Source of the DNA: Stichopus chloronotus
Lineage: Eukaryota; Echinodermata; Holothuroidea; Aspidochirotida; Stichopodidae
Assembly (NCBI GenBank): GCA_021234535.1
Contig: CM037843.1
Location: forward strand, 15,641,677-15,705,676
Direction of reading: 5' to 3'
DNA length: 64,000 nucleotides
Shown: in pieces, positions 25,370 through 37,761 of the stretch
Layout of the letters: each line of letters begins with the position of its first letter
Position numbering within the stretch: position 1 is the stretch's first letter
Notes under the pieces: model-generated
The model's database searches: none
Told to the model about the DNA's origin: nothing
The model's input: the letters and a program-made list of their open reading frames with translations, nothing else
Made by a program: the position numbers and the translations under genes

Positions 25370-25744
25370 ATGTAATATGTAGAGAAATTTACTATATCCA
25401 ATAATACCACGGCCGTACAAACTTGGACCAAAATCCAGGTAGTGCATGCTAGAACTGTAGACCTATCAGGTGACAGACAACAACAGGTTGATCCCAAGTG
25501 CACTGCAGGACAACAACCACAGAAGTACATTACGTAGGCTAGAGGTGTCTTTGACGAACTATGATACATTGATATCAACGTATTGTTCGAGCCATTTCTT
25601 TTACCCGGCCTAATTGGAGAACTGTGGGAAGCCATTGGCGTCAGACAAGGGGAACTCCTCTCCAGACGCAGATCCAGGATTTTGAAAAAGGGATGGGGGC
25701 CGGGGAAGGGGTGCGCACGGACTAGCCCGCATGAATCCACGGCG

Positions 25745-26125
25745 CAGTGTTTCCACAGCCCAATTTTAGATTTCCTGGAATTGAATACAAAATTTCCTGG
25801 AATTTAGTAGCATTTCCTGGAATTTCCAAATTGGTAGTTCACGAGCTAATTTTGCTGTAACATGCCCTACACTTTCACAGATGGGGTCTGTTTTGGGGCG
25901 TGTTGAGTGGTCTGGCAGGGCTAGGTAAAGGGACAGGTCATTAGAAATAAGACGAAAAGGAATTGTTCTGGTATAATTACATTAGATTTTACTATTATTT
26001 TTTTTTTTACACAACAGTTTTTTATTTCGTGGAATTTCCTGGAATTTTTCCATTTCCTGGAAACTACCTGGGAGAAGGCCAGATTTCCCGAAATTCGGGA
26101 AATTTCCTTCGAAGTGGAAACACTG
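25745..26125. mobile_element. hAT-type MITE, 381 bp
   Basis: The 12-bp terminal inverted repeats are CAGTGTTTCCAC at 25745-25756 and GTGGAAACACTG at 26114-26125. They are flanked by a perfect 8-bp target duplication CCACGGCG (25737-25744 and 26126-26133). CAGTG-type ends and 8-bp duplications are hallmarks of hAT transposons. The interior holds no transposase but carries five TTCCTGGAA motifs. The perfect TIRs and TSD suggest a fairly recent insertion. Confidence 0.92.
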
Positions 26126-27448
26126 CCACGGCGGGAAAATTTGAATTCTAGATGCGCTTAGATGGGATTTCTCAGCATCTGAGAAGCATAGGCTATTCTC
26201 CTTATCTATTTGCTCTTTTTAGTAAAAGCCAAACGTTGCTCAGCAGAAAGGGGTGGGGGCGTGTCTCGGGTGCTCCCCTTCTGGATCCACTTCTGCTCTC
26301 CTACTCAGTTACACAACCAGGGTTTGTTATGGGGCGGATGGTATGTGACAGGGTCTTGTGGCAAAGGTTGCAAATGGAGAGGACAATCCTATCAGACTCC
26401 ACCTGCAACTGACTTCATTGGCTGTCGCATAGTGTACACAGAAAATTGGTTGATAAAAATGGCTCTCAGACATGGGTGTCAATGTGTTCAAGGGCAAGAG
26501 GGACAGCGAGAGCTTGCCTTGGAATTTAGAATGTTATAGTACTTCAACTGTATTCCCGTGATTATTCAACCAGGACGAGAAGGGGGACGGGTCGTGAAGG
26601 ATTGACTAATTGACTAATCGATTGGATGAATATACAGACCGAGAGGGTGAGCCTGGTTCCTGAAGTTTGGTGCTTGCCTAAGGTGAAAGTATTTTTGCCT
26701 GGGATTAAACTTTCTAAATTATAATTCATCCAGATTTCGCGATGGTTGTACACAGAGGGGCAAACTGAAAGTTTCACAGTGAACTCCCTTTGATACTATA
26801 AGAGGAGCAACCATCCGGTTGGTGCATACGGTGAGAGAAAGTTTCGACAGCAAAACTTGCCAGATCGCAGGAAATGGCACTTCGCATGCCTATTTTCAGA
26901 TTTCACTCAAACACGTTAAATGATTTGTGATCACATACTATTGCCTATACGTCTATAGTAGGAAATCTGTCCAGGACTTTCAGCAGGGGAGATAATCTTG
27001 CCATGCAGAGGACGATACCCTTTGGGGCGCGCCGTCAGCGTGGGCAGGACTACCTAAGCGGAGCGCTCCCGTCAGTTGGTGCTGAGTCCAAGGAAATTTT
27101 CTGGCATTTAAAATTCCACAGATGGCCGACAAACGGCACTTCTCGGGTGTCCTAAGCTGCATGTACCCAGCCTTGAAATAGGGATGTCTGATGTCTGCAA
27201 TTTCTCAATTCATTAAAAAAAAAATAATCTGTGAAAAAATGGCTTTTATCCAGTATAGATATTTTCACTTATTAAAATCGACTTTGGTCTTTCGGCGACC
27301 GCAAGTTAACTTTCAAAAAGATTTTCGGAGAGAGCAAAAATCCTACCTTCGCTTGCTTTCACTTGCAATAACCGGTAATAGTTTCAGCAGTTATCATTCA
27401 CACTGATTACTCGATTCCCTTACTGGTCAATTTCCGTGGCGGAGATGA

Positions 27449-27464
27449 GGGGGGGGGGGGGGGG
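27449..27464 (+). repeat. poly-G tract, 16 nt
   Basis: An uninterrupted G run. Similar runs of 10-16 G or C occur near 28414, 29639, 29945, 34189, 39561 and 59117. Their lengths are prone to sequencing error. Confidence 0.9.
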
Positions 27465-29291
27465 AATGCAGGTTGATTTAGTCAAAACACGATACTCTTT
27501 AATGTTGCTGAAGAAGTTCTAGGGTTGAGAAATATTTGTATCTCGCATATTCTTGAAATTTATGGTCCGGCAGATGGCAAAACAAAAGTGAAAATCATGT
27601 TTGGCTATGTAAGTACCATGACCTTTCATAAATACAACGCAGAAATGACTTGGTACCTTCAAACTATATTACCTCTAGTGCCGATCATCAAACGTTATTT
27701 AACAGAACATCTGTGAAGTCCATAAGTTAATTCACAGTTTATTCAGTTTGTCACTTCAAGGGGTTTAATAAGAGCTGTTGCGCACTATTGTCCTTGCTGT
27801 TTTCATTGCAGTCGATTAGTCTAACGGTTGCAATGTATATCAGTCCTCTAGACAAATTCCACCAGTGCTGGGTTAACTATAGGAAGCATTGAGTCTCATT
27901 TACCAACTTAATTAAGGTTTTCCTTTGAGTCAGTCGACGTTTTCAAGTTTCTGTAGTCCTTTCAAGATCTTACTTATAATGATTTAGGTTGTGAGTAGTT
28001 TTTTGAGTCGGTGAGAAACCTCTTTCAAGCTTGAAGGATCACGGTACTGAACTAGCAAGTCAGCCTAGGTAAGTAGACTAGACAGTAGACAAATCACTTC
28101 ACCAGTATACAGTTTTCTACCACTGTAGAAATTACCCCATTCATCATATAGTTCAAACATTAGGCCTACTTGTTGTGTATACGGAGTGCATTCATTCATT
28201 TAACAGGCCGTGAATCATTTAAGGTGTTTAAATTTTGTGTAGAATTTTTTTTTAGTTCTTTGGCATACTACTGGTGAGCATTGACTGGCTGCAAAATTTG
28301 CTACACATTTTGAAATTTCTTTGACTATGTGGCCTGCCAAGTTACTATGCGATGCTGAATAAATTATTTCCTAAGTATTCATGATTATGATGCAGGCTAC
28401 TTAAAACCGTGGGTGGGGGGGGGGGGGGGAGTATACAGTACGTCCTATCATATGTGCCTACGTCGTCAAGGGCACTACACTTAAGATCAGTGCAGGTATC
28501 AACCTTTCCCCTTGTGTCTGAACAAACGCCATGGTAAACCGGGATTCATTTATATTAGGAATTACTACGGTCAGATGTCAGTCTCAGTTGCTCACTGAAC
28601 GATGTGCTAGTGTGCTAATGTAACAGTGGCTGATATTTCAGAGGATTATTTGGTTGCAAATCATTCTCTCACTGATTTCGCTCTTCAGAACACTATATTA
28701 TGACAACTAGGCCTACATTTCGTTGTTCCCTGCGGCTAGGACTTTTTAACCAAGACCACGCATGATCAGGTTCTGAAACACTTGGAAGTTACCGTATACC
28801 ACTATTATGGAGACCACCCCTACCAGCCTCTGGTGGGTGCTCTAGAAATCCCATAGAAACCCCAGCCTCCTGCTGTGTAGAGTCTCCAGAAATCCTGGGA
28901 ACAAGGCTGCCCTCTAACAACTATTTTTATACTTATCCGCTATTGGATCTGCTATTTGAATAAGGATCAGCTTCTTTTTTTTATAAGGATCAGCTATTCA
29001 TTGTTATAAGGATAAATCAAAAAAACGTGGAGATGATGTTCACTGTTAAAACTTCAGTAGCTAAGGTTCACTTTATCGGCGCACAAGTTGAATACGACAC
29101 ATATTACATTTGCTATAATGAATATGATCCAGTCATTCACAAGGAAATGGTTGATCATGAAATAAGGGCCTCCTTCATAACCTTTTCTGGTATTTAGTTT
29201 GTGCAAGGGAGCTAGAGTGTAAATTCATGCTAAGAGAAACAACCTTGCCCTAACTTACGGAAATTGTTGAAGTGAGATGTCAAAGGTCATC

Positions 29292-29654
29292 TCAGACGTC
29301 TGCGCTATCTTTAGACAGCATAGACGTATGAAGGTGACTGCCCCAATGATGCGACATGTACACGCGCATGCGATCACTGTTGGGAATCTTTGTTAACTTT
29401 TCGATGCTAAGTTCATCCCAACTCACCCGGAACTCAGGTACGGTGATCCCATCGCTAACCAGATGCTCAAGCTGGCCATGGCGTTTTGAATACAAGCCTG
29501 AGGGCAGATAGCCTTTTCTGGCCATAGGTAGATCCGCCCCTTCCACCATGTATTCTCCATAGATTGGGATAAGCATGCCTTTGGACAGAATGAAAACGGT
29601 GGATTCAGGAGTGACTATAGCTAGTTGACGAGTCACCTCCCCCCCCCCCCCCAA
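29292..29654 (-). other. unidentified 120-codon open frame
   Basis: This open frame is long for the region, rich in charged residues and of coding-like composition (for example VPEFRVSWDELSIEKL, DRMRVYMSHHWGSH). The only start lies in a poly-C tract, so the true 5' end is unclear; it could be an exon, a decayed retroelement gene or chance. A faint resemblance to WIF-type domains (hydrophobic strand, then P..F.VSW) is not enough for a call. It stops at TAG in front of a TGACCTTTGACA sequence of the DR1 type. Confidence 0.25.
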
Positions 29655-30194
29655 CTGTTACACCCATTTATAAAAGGTTAATTTGTAAATATTAGGACCT
29701 AAATTTGTTTACGCTTGTCAATTATTGCACCATCTGAGCAGACATTATTAACAAATTTGCCACAGTGAAGTGCAAACCCTCCTCTTACGGTTTCGGGCCT
29801 AGACAACCCGACAATTTCCCCTTGTCAATTCCCCTAACACATATCTCAACCATAACCCTTTCCCTAAAGGAGTTATCAGTTGGAGTTGGAGGGCTAACTC
29901 AGGCTTGAGGTTGGGAGTTGTTCGGGTGGGAACTTGCGCCCGAGGGGGGGGGGGGAGGTTATCCGAGGGGAAGCTTTAGGAAGGAGGAATTCGTTTTGTC
30001 CGGGTGAGTACTCAAGTCACGCCCCTTACACCCTGGACCTCTGATGGGCGCACATCTGGACCATAATATTTTCCAAACCTTGCTAGCAGGCTGCTATCAC
30101 GATTAGAGAAAAGAAGCTCGATTAGATCAGAGCAGACCGGGTTTGACATAACCTTCCCAGGAGGGTGTTCAAGTTGGTATATGCATTCTTAAAT

Positions 30195-30460
30195 GCTAAC
30201 ATTTAATCGATTTAATGTCGGCATTAATTATTTAATGTATACATTAAATTGATTTAACGTATACTTTAATTGATTTATTTATTTAGTTGATTAATTTATT
30301 GACTAATTAAATCGATTTAATGTCTACATTAAATAATTAATGTCTTCATTAATGTCTGCAGTAAATTGACTTACTGTCTGCATTTAAAAATGTACCCTGA
30401 TTGGTTTATCACGGAATCGATTTAATGTCAACATTAATTCGATTTAATGTCAGCACTGAA
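30195..30460. repeat. AT-rich palindromic repeat cluster
   Basis: Repeated short palindromes include a perfect 18-mer TTTAATGTATACATTAAA at 30231-30248, related TTTAATGTCTACATTAAA near 30317, and several ATCGATTTAATGTC blocks. They could form cruciforms or hairpins, or represent a decayed satellite. Confidence 0.75.
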
Positions 30461-32053
30461 TCGGTAGTTTTGTCTGCTGTGGCCAATCATACACGTCCTT
30501 TGGGTGGGCTACCTTTGACATGGCCCTGGATTAAATGAGCAGGTGATCCAAGCAATTTGGTTGTTGATGGCGCCCTGTCAGAAACTCGCAAGATGACCGC
30601 TAAAAATAAATTGCAGTTAATAGACCAAATGTTGTTTCGTGTAATATAATACGCGCGTATGTATCCATACCAACTTAAATTATAGCTAGCTAGCTAGCCT
30701 AGCTTGTATGCTAGTTTGTAATGTAAGTTGTCGGCCTGCATTACAGTGTTTGGTCTCGATGATTCTCATGTTTACTTGACAAATGACGTTTCTTTTACAG
30801 GTAGCCTTTTGTGCGAAGAAGTAACTCTTGTTTTTGTGAGTATTCTGAAAACAATATCTGCATTCGTTACCCTGCAATGTCTGGAAGCGTTAAAACAGGC
30901 CAGGGCAGTAGTAGGTTTATGTCATCTCCCACTCCCGAAGTTACAGTACACAGAGCTAGCGGTACAGTAACTCGAGTTAGAACTCACTAGGACTACTTGA
31001 TTACTCAGCCTACACCTCGTAAGGCCCACCTTTAGAGGTATTGGGCAACAGTAGACCAAACGGGCTAGCCTAAGTTAGGCCCGCCTGTAGTGTAGGCTAA
31101 GTAACAAACTTACATGTTACAGTTACACTTTACAGCACATGTAGGCCTGTGGCTGGCCTAGTGTACTGTAGTGTAAGTTCGTCCTCTAAATTTTTTGTTG
31201 AAAAGTAAGCTAAAGATTGTCATTTGAACTCATTTCTAACCTTTGGTAGTAGTACTAGGGATTGTCAGCCCAATCGCATTAAGTGGATGCCAATTCTGGC
31301 TAGGCTAAGCCTTGAGTCCCCTTGACAGTAGATTACATTGTTTGCATGTTAGTTCACTAACACTGAGTTTCAATTTGGATCAAATGATAAATCTTTTGGC
31401 TGTTGCCAGGTTGGAATGTTTCCCTTGGGGAGGGGGGTGGAATCCCCTGTGAAATAAGAACAAAGATGAGCTCTCTAGTATCTGTGTAAATTAAACAAAT
31501 TGATCAACATCCAATCCATGCAACTTTATCAAAATTTGATGTTATCCATGCAACCAACATTTCCTGTGCATATGGCCAACTTATGATAGATTTCCAATGT
31601 GACTGACAATATTCTCCATCCCACTCAAATTCGCAGAAGGGGAAATGTTCCTCCTCACGCTCTTGAACTGATAGAAATATCTCTAGCTCAGTTTGCAAAC
31701 ATTCCAATCTGGTCTGATGCTATGGCAATGCATTTAAGGGAAAATTGCTCATCACTTGTCCATAAGCTCTGAAACTAGATACGACACTATGTGTTCTTTT
31801 TGTGTTTGCGATCTAACCATAAGTTCTTACTTCATAACGAGAGCTTCATATAAGTTTACACTTCTCTTAATATATGTAACAAGTTTAAGGGCAAAGGAGG
31901 GCAAAAGCCCCTAACATGCCCTGTTATCCAGACCGTCTCAAAAAACCCTAACCAAACTACAGTAATATGCAACAAAGCCCAGCATAATCAGATTCTGCCA
32001 CAGTCACAATAAATCTTAATTGTGTACATCTCCTTCTCCTGTGCTGCAATTTT

Positions 32054-32567
32054 GAAAACATCAGTGCTGTTTGTTTGTTCATATTCGTAATCAAATATTG
32101 TTATGTTCATATGGGTCTGTTCACATTAAAGTGCCCTAAATAGCTTAAACCGTGCACTGCACCACCAAGGCTGCTGATAATTCCAATGTGGTTTACATAC
32201 TCATGTATTGAGTTCACATAGCTCTACATCCCATAGCATATCTCAGATGTTCATGCCGCGCTCTAAACCTTTGCAAGTAGCCAAACTTTGACGGAAAATG
32301 TTGCTGAAAACATCAGTACTGTTTGTTTGTTCATATTCGTAATCAAATATTGTTATGTTCATATGGGTCTGTTCACGTTAAAGTGCCCTTAATAGCTTAA
32401 ACCATGTTGGAAGGCACTGCACCACCAAGGCTGCTGATAATTCAAATGTGGTTTACATACCCATGTATTGAGTTCACATAGCTCTACATCCCATAGCATT
32501 TCTCAGATGTTCATGCCGTGCTCTAAACCTTTGCAAGTAGCCAAACTTTGACGGAAAATGTTGCTGT
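32054..32567 (+). repeat. 252-bp tandem duplication
   Basis: Bases 32054-32305 and 32306-about 32567 are nearly identical (about 95% by eye, with one insertion of about 10 bp in the second copy). No coding frame is conserved across the two copies. The high identity suggests a recent event. Confidence 0.9.
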
Positions 32568-35500
32568 TTTCAAGTTAACATTTTTATTAAATCTGCAGTT
32601 CCTTGGTTTGAATTTAAAAAAAAAAAGTATATGGCCATAAATGAACTTTTTTATCTCTGAGTTTAAACCCAAAGGAAAAAATTTTGCTCAGGGTTGCAAA
32701 ATATTGCAAAATCAAACTGACTTGTCCAAAATCACTTTTTTCGTCAACATTTACATGCCATATGTTGAGGGCTCTAGCTCGTGAATTCATGAAGGTTTTG
32801 CTGAGTTGTTACATATTTTCATCCACTCTGGAATAGAACTTAAAAAATCTAGAACAATGTCATTGACACCAAGTTTCATTTTTTTCCTTGCTAGTAATTT
32901 GAAAATTAAAAAAATATTCCGTGAACAATTTAGTGATGTCCCAAACAAAATGAAATTACCTGTACTTGTGTTTAAAGTTGTAGATGAGTCCTGGCAGCAT
33001 TTTGAGCATTTACTAATAAACAAAGGATAAGAAGAAAAATATTTTGACTCTTTTGTTTCAGATTTTATGACAAAAACAATTTTTCCGTCAACATGTGTGA
33101 TGTCCGAAACAACAGTGATGTCTTAAACAATATTCTGTCAATTTCTGTCTATATAATCTGAAAAAAAGTAATTTTCTCAGTAATTTATGTGTCACATTAC
33201 CTTAAGTAATATTACCTCTTATTCTCATTCCACATATCTTCCATGATTGCCCCATTATTTATTCTGCACATTTATATTCCCACATACTGTACTTGTATCA
33301 TCACCCATGCGTTTCGGATATCACCCATGGAAGTAAAACGCATTACAAGTCTGAGGTTTGTATACATGAAATCGATTAGATTGAGGGAAACTAATGCAGA
33401 CCATCAAAAATACAGTATGAGTTGGTAATGAGTAAAGGAGTTTAATGTATTTCCCTTTGTTTGTGCTGTAAACCATGCCTATCAGTCCTGTTTTCCTTCA
33501 CAGTTTTTCCATTTAGCTCTGGAGATTCATTGGGTCATTATTTACACACTGCACATTCATGTAAAGTCTAGTAGTGCAGGTCTCAAGTTACAGTACTAAA
33601 TTGTTCATACAGTAGTTACCTTGGGTGGAGGCACTGTAGGCAGGTTACTACAGTATCTGGTGGTGCAGACTGAGTGAACTGATATGTTTTTAGGTGAAAA
33701 ATCTGTACCATGCTTGCCTGATCAATTAAATATGAAAACCCAAGCTCTTAGAAACTTTTCTCCTCTTTTGGAGGATTGTAAGTCGTCCTCAAAATGAGAG
33801 TAAGGTTGTTTTATGAAAATCAACTACAGGAGACCGGTTGAATCTGTTCATCACTCTAGGCAGAACAAGATCAGTGGTAGCCTATAAAATAGCTGGGTTG
33901 GCAGAAATGCAAAGAGGGGGGATATACAGTACTGTATTACTGCCAAATGTCCCAAACCCCAAGTCCAAATTGATGGTGCCCTTGGCTAAAGTTGGAGGTG
34001 GGTTCAGGGAACAGAAACTTGCTTCAAGGCCCCTTTAAGGTGCAATTTGAAGGGTTTAAATGGCTCTTTATTTACATAAGTTCAATCAATGTCACAAAGG
34101 TGTCCTCCCCAATATACTGACATTTTAATTTTCATGGAGATGTAAATGGGGGGATGTAACCCTCCTCCTTGAAAGGGCTGACAAATCCCCCCCCCCCCCA
34201 CCCATCCTCCCTTGACGGAAACACTGGTTGGTCGTGAATTTTACTGTATGTAATGCATTCATACTGTGAGTACACTCAGTTATTGCCATACAGTGATGTA
34301 CCTTCCTGGTCCGGCTATGAGGAAGACCTTTTTTCATGGTTTTTCACGGTTTTCTAAATGCTAAATTCTGCCTTGAAATTCATTTTGCACATGAATCTCA
34401 CTGAAATAGTCCAATACCAAATAATTCCATTTTTTAACCTTAAAAAACTGAAACCTGTCTCTACATACAACTCATCTTCCTAACTTTATGTTTTGTTGAA
34501 AAAAATGTCAAATCATTCTTTTTCAACCTCATCCACAATGTACCTGTATGAAGGGTTCTTAAGTCTGGTTTTGTTCCATGCTGGCCTTGATTCAAACATT
34601 TTTGGGTGTTGTATAAATCATCTCAGGTAATGAAGGTGTGGTTGCTTTAATATACTTAAATATATTCATTTGAGTTCGCATTCCTTATCTAGGTGTTAAA
34701 AAAAAGAGAAAAAAACACTCCCCAGAGTCATTTGAGGTGAGTGTTGGGGTGTGATCCCAAGCACAAACCTCAGAATTGAAGACTTCTTAATAGACTGTAT
34801 TGCCTTTTTGGTGCAAAGATTTATTGTAATCTGCACGTATATTCATTTGGTCGGGTTGGATGCACATACTGTAGATTTTGGCTTAGTTTATATATGCCTC
34901 AAGCTGGTCTGGCATCCACAATAATTCTTTTTTTGCAAGAATCAGGATCTACCCAACCTTTTCTTGCCCCCTTTGTTCAAAATTACCGTACTGCAGAGAG
35001 GCCGCTTTTGGTGTAAGGAAAAACAATGCTGTATGTCTCAGACAAAGTTGTCTGGGGCTCAGGATCTCTGTCATATCTTCATACACATTCTTTTATTATA
35101 ATTTTACAGTGTAACCATGCAATGCCCAGCTGTGGTCCTCTGAAGCAGAGGTGTAGCTTAGCCATCCCCTAGCCGCCTAGGGAATTTCCCAAGCAAGATT
35201 GCTTGGATGCAAGTTATATGGATTATGAGCCCTTAGCAAACTGGAGGGGGGGGATACCCTCCTCCCCTCTTCTGAGGATAGTGTTAACTGTTTCATACTT
35301 ATATCCATGGAAAAGCTAAAATTGCAGACCTCCCTGCTCTGCACATGCCCTCTCCCTGAATACTAGTTCCATTGTTGAAGTGATAGTCCCAAACACCAGG
35401 AAACCCACAAATTACAGTAATCCTAGTTTAAATAATTCAACTTACTTTAAAAAACTAACTTATTTTTAAAGTGTGTTTATTGTCTATCCAATTTCATTTG

Positions 35501-36597
35501 AACTTTATGTGGGGATGTATCATTTTAATGGCTACAATTGAGCATATATACTTTGTACAGCGCTTCAGGGGATGTAACTAGGGTTTTGCCTCTGGACCCC
35601 TGCAGTCTTCTGGACCCATGCTGGTTTTTTATTTACCCACTTTTGGGTAGCAGATCATGATTGGGCCTATTCTGAGCCTTAGTCTTTCACTCAGGGATAT
35701 CAGGGATATGCTACAGTAAGCTAAAATCACATTGCCTCCTTATGCAATGACTGCTGGCTCTACCACCTCACAATTCCTGCATGTGCCATTGTTTAAATTG
35801 ACAGATTATTATCCCCTTTCTTTTCAGTCTTACTGCACCAAATACATTTCAAGTACAGTATGCACTTTTTCCTTCATTTTGCATAATTCCTGATGAACAA
35901 CTCAAGCCAATGAATGGTGAAAACCGAAACATTAGTTATTCGAAGGGACTTTGCCATTGCTATGCAAGCAAGAGGATCTGTTTTTTGCATTGTAGTGTTA
36001 TGCTACACTAATTTATTTGCAGGGTCATGCAAGTTGCAAATTACACTACGTGCCCAAACACAAGGAGGACAATGGCACAGGAAGTTAAAAGTGATATCAT
36101 GAATGAATTTGTTGGATCAATACAGAATTGAAGACATTGACTGAATGGGTGATGTCCAAAACATTGGCCGATTGAAGGGGGGTGATGTCTGAAACAAAGT
36201 TGATTACTAATAAATTTTAAGATAGCAATGTCTAGACCTTTTGGTATTTGAGAAATGTACTTGCTATGGCCCAACATATCTTGTGAAATTTTTGGGTAAT
36301 TTTTACTTTCAATTTGTGGTAGCCAGGTTAACTTTATTATATAAATTTCTGGAAATGACACAATTTTGTATCTTGTTGATGATATTTTTGTCATAGTGCC
36401 TTTCACACATCTGAATATATTTCTGATAATAGCACTCTTAGTGGGCACTCTGAACCAAAAGTGTTTGAAGTTATAAGTGGTTGTTTTGTTCTTCCATAAG
36501 ACTGGTTGTGGTAGTCAACAAAATGCTCAAATTTGAAGATTTACGTATAATTTCAAATTCATAGCACATATATGCAACAAGGATAAGCTGAAGAACA

Positions 36598-37060
36598 TCC
36601 CTTTTTGGTTTTCATGATAATCGTAAACTTTGTGATCATGCATGCATTTGTGTATGTATGTGCGTATGTGTGTGCATGTGTGTGTGCTTGTCTGTGACAC
36701 CCTACAGTACCTTGTAAACACGATATCACAAGATGGGAAGCCAGACAGATCTTATATTTGGTGTGTAGGTGCATCACATTGAGTAGAAGAACCCTATTGT
36801 TTTTGGTGGAGTTCAAAGGTCATATGGGGTCAACAGGTGTCAAATTGTGAAAACCCTGTAAACATGATATCTCAAGGAGGGAAGCTTGGGTAGATCTCGT
36901 GTAATGTTTGGGTGAATTACATTGAGTAGAAGAACCCTACCGATATTGGCTGAGGATATTTGGTGTCAACAGGAGTCAAATTTGGAAAACCTTGTAAACA
37001 TGATATCTCAAGGAGGGAAGCCTGAAAAGAGCTCATATGTAATGTGTGCAGTAGGTGTTG
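36598..37060 (-). repeat. inverted DR1-family copy upstream of CNST
   Basis: Read on the minus strand, this has about 2.5 monomers, including AGGTCA-type half-sites in TTCAAAGGTCATATGG near 36805. It continues into a (CA/CATA)n tract (36645-36697) and then an end block CACAAAGTTTACGATTATCA. Successive CTTGTAAACATGATATCTCA marks lie about 144 and 136 bp apart. Confidence 0.85.
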
Positions 37061-37538
37061 CATCACTGTAATATGAAGTTGTGCATGTTGAGACATGATA
37101 CTGTACAGTACATATCAGTCATCATATATTAGATTCATAAAAAGCCTCGTAAATGAAGTCATTGAAACCACAATGCATTCGTGCACTCTGATCCTAAAAT
37201 TAAGGTGTCTCTGAAGTGAAAAAGTAAAATGACACATGCCTTACTGTACTTCAGGATTAAAAGTTGCCACTCATGGCAACCAATTGGGGTGCATTAACGT
37301 GAACAGACCCACATGCAATTATGTCATTTAGAGAGCAAGACATAAAGTTTTCATTCATCCAAGTGTATGAGAAGCAAGTTGAAGTTAGCAAGCTAATCGA
37401 TCAAGTACAAAATTCTTAAGTTGTGTTGTAATGTTAATACGCCTGGCATCCAGATTCAACTACTGTATACTTGCTTCTTCAGAGATCATTGAAGATTCAT
37501 GAATATGTGTGAGTGAGGTTGTGACGGTAAAGAAGAAG

Positions 37539-37761
37539 ATGGATATGGAAGAAGCGCAGTCACCATCAGCAGGAGGAGATGCAGAGACAGTTCAAGTTGA
37601 GAGTAATGAGGATGGGCTTGCTGATAGTGCTGTAGGAAGGAAAGTGACTCCATTGAGCCTGAAGATAGATGAACTCGGTCAAATTGACAAACAGCTGGAA
37701 GAAGAAGGAACCACATTGGGTACGGAAGAGGAAAACGCGCAAAGAGTTACCGATAAAAACA
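37539..37761 (+). CDS. CNST: CNST exon 1 coding part (residues 1-75)
   Basis: An acidic, low-complexity N-terminus (MDMEEAQSPSAGGDAETVQV at its start), probably cytosolic. The exon likely begins at 37483 after a TTGCTTCTTCAG acceptor, so an untranslated leader exon lies further upstream. Donor A|GTAAGT. Confidence 0.85.

Larger units (their letters stand above)
26134..37482. other. long spacer between HAO and CNST
   Basis: About 11 kb with no supported gene. It holds homopolymer G/C tracts (27449-27464, about 28414-28429, 29639-29651, 29945-29956, 34189-34199), a palindromic AT-rich repeat (30195-30460), a 120-codon minus frame of unknown nature (29292-29654), a 252-bp tandem duplication (32054-32567) and an inverted DR1-family copy (36598-37060). 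CNST promoter and untranslated leader sequences should lie in the right part; I could not place them. Confidence 0.6.

Noticed and set aside
29639..34199. G/C homopolymers as G-quadruplex regulators
   Set aside because: Single uninterrupted runs scattered without a promoter context; lengths may also be sequencing artefacts.
37505..37516. ATG at 37505 as the CNST start
   Set aside because: It reads into a stop after three codons; the GTG at 37509 is in frame, but the ATG at 37539 is the first in-frame ATG after an upstream stop.
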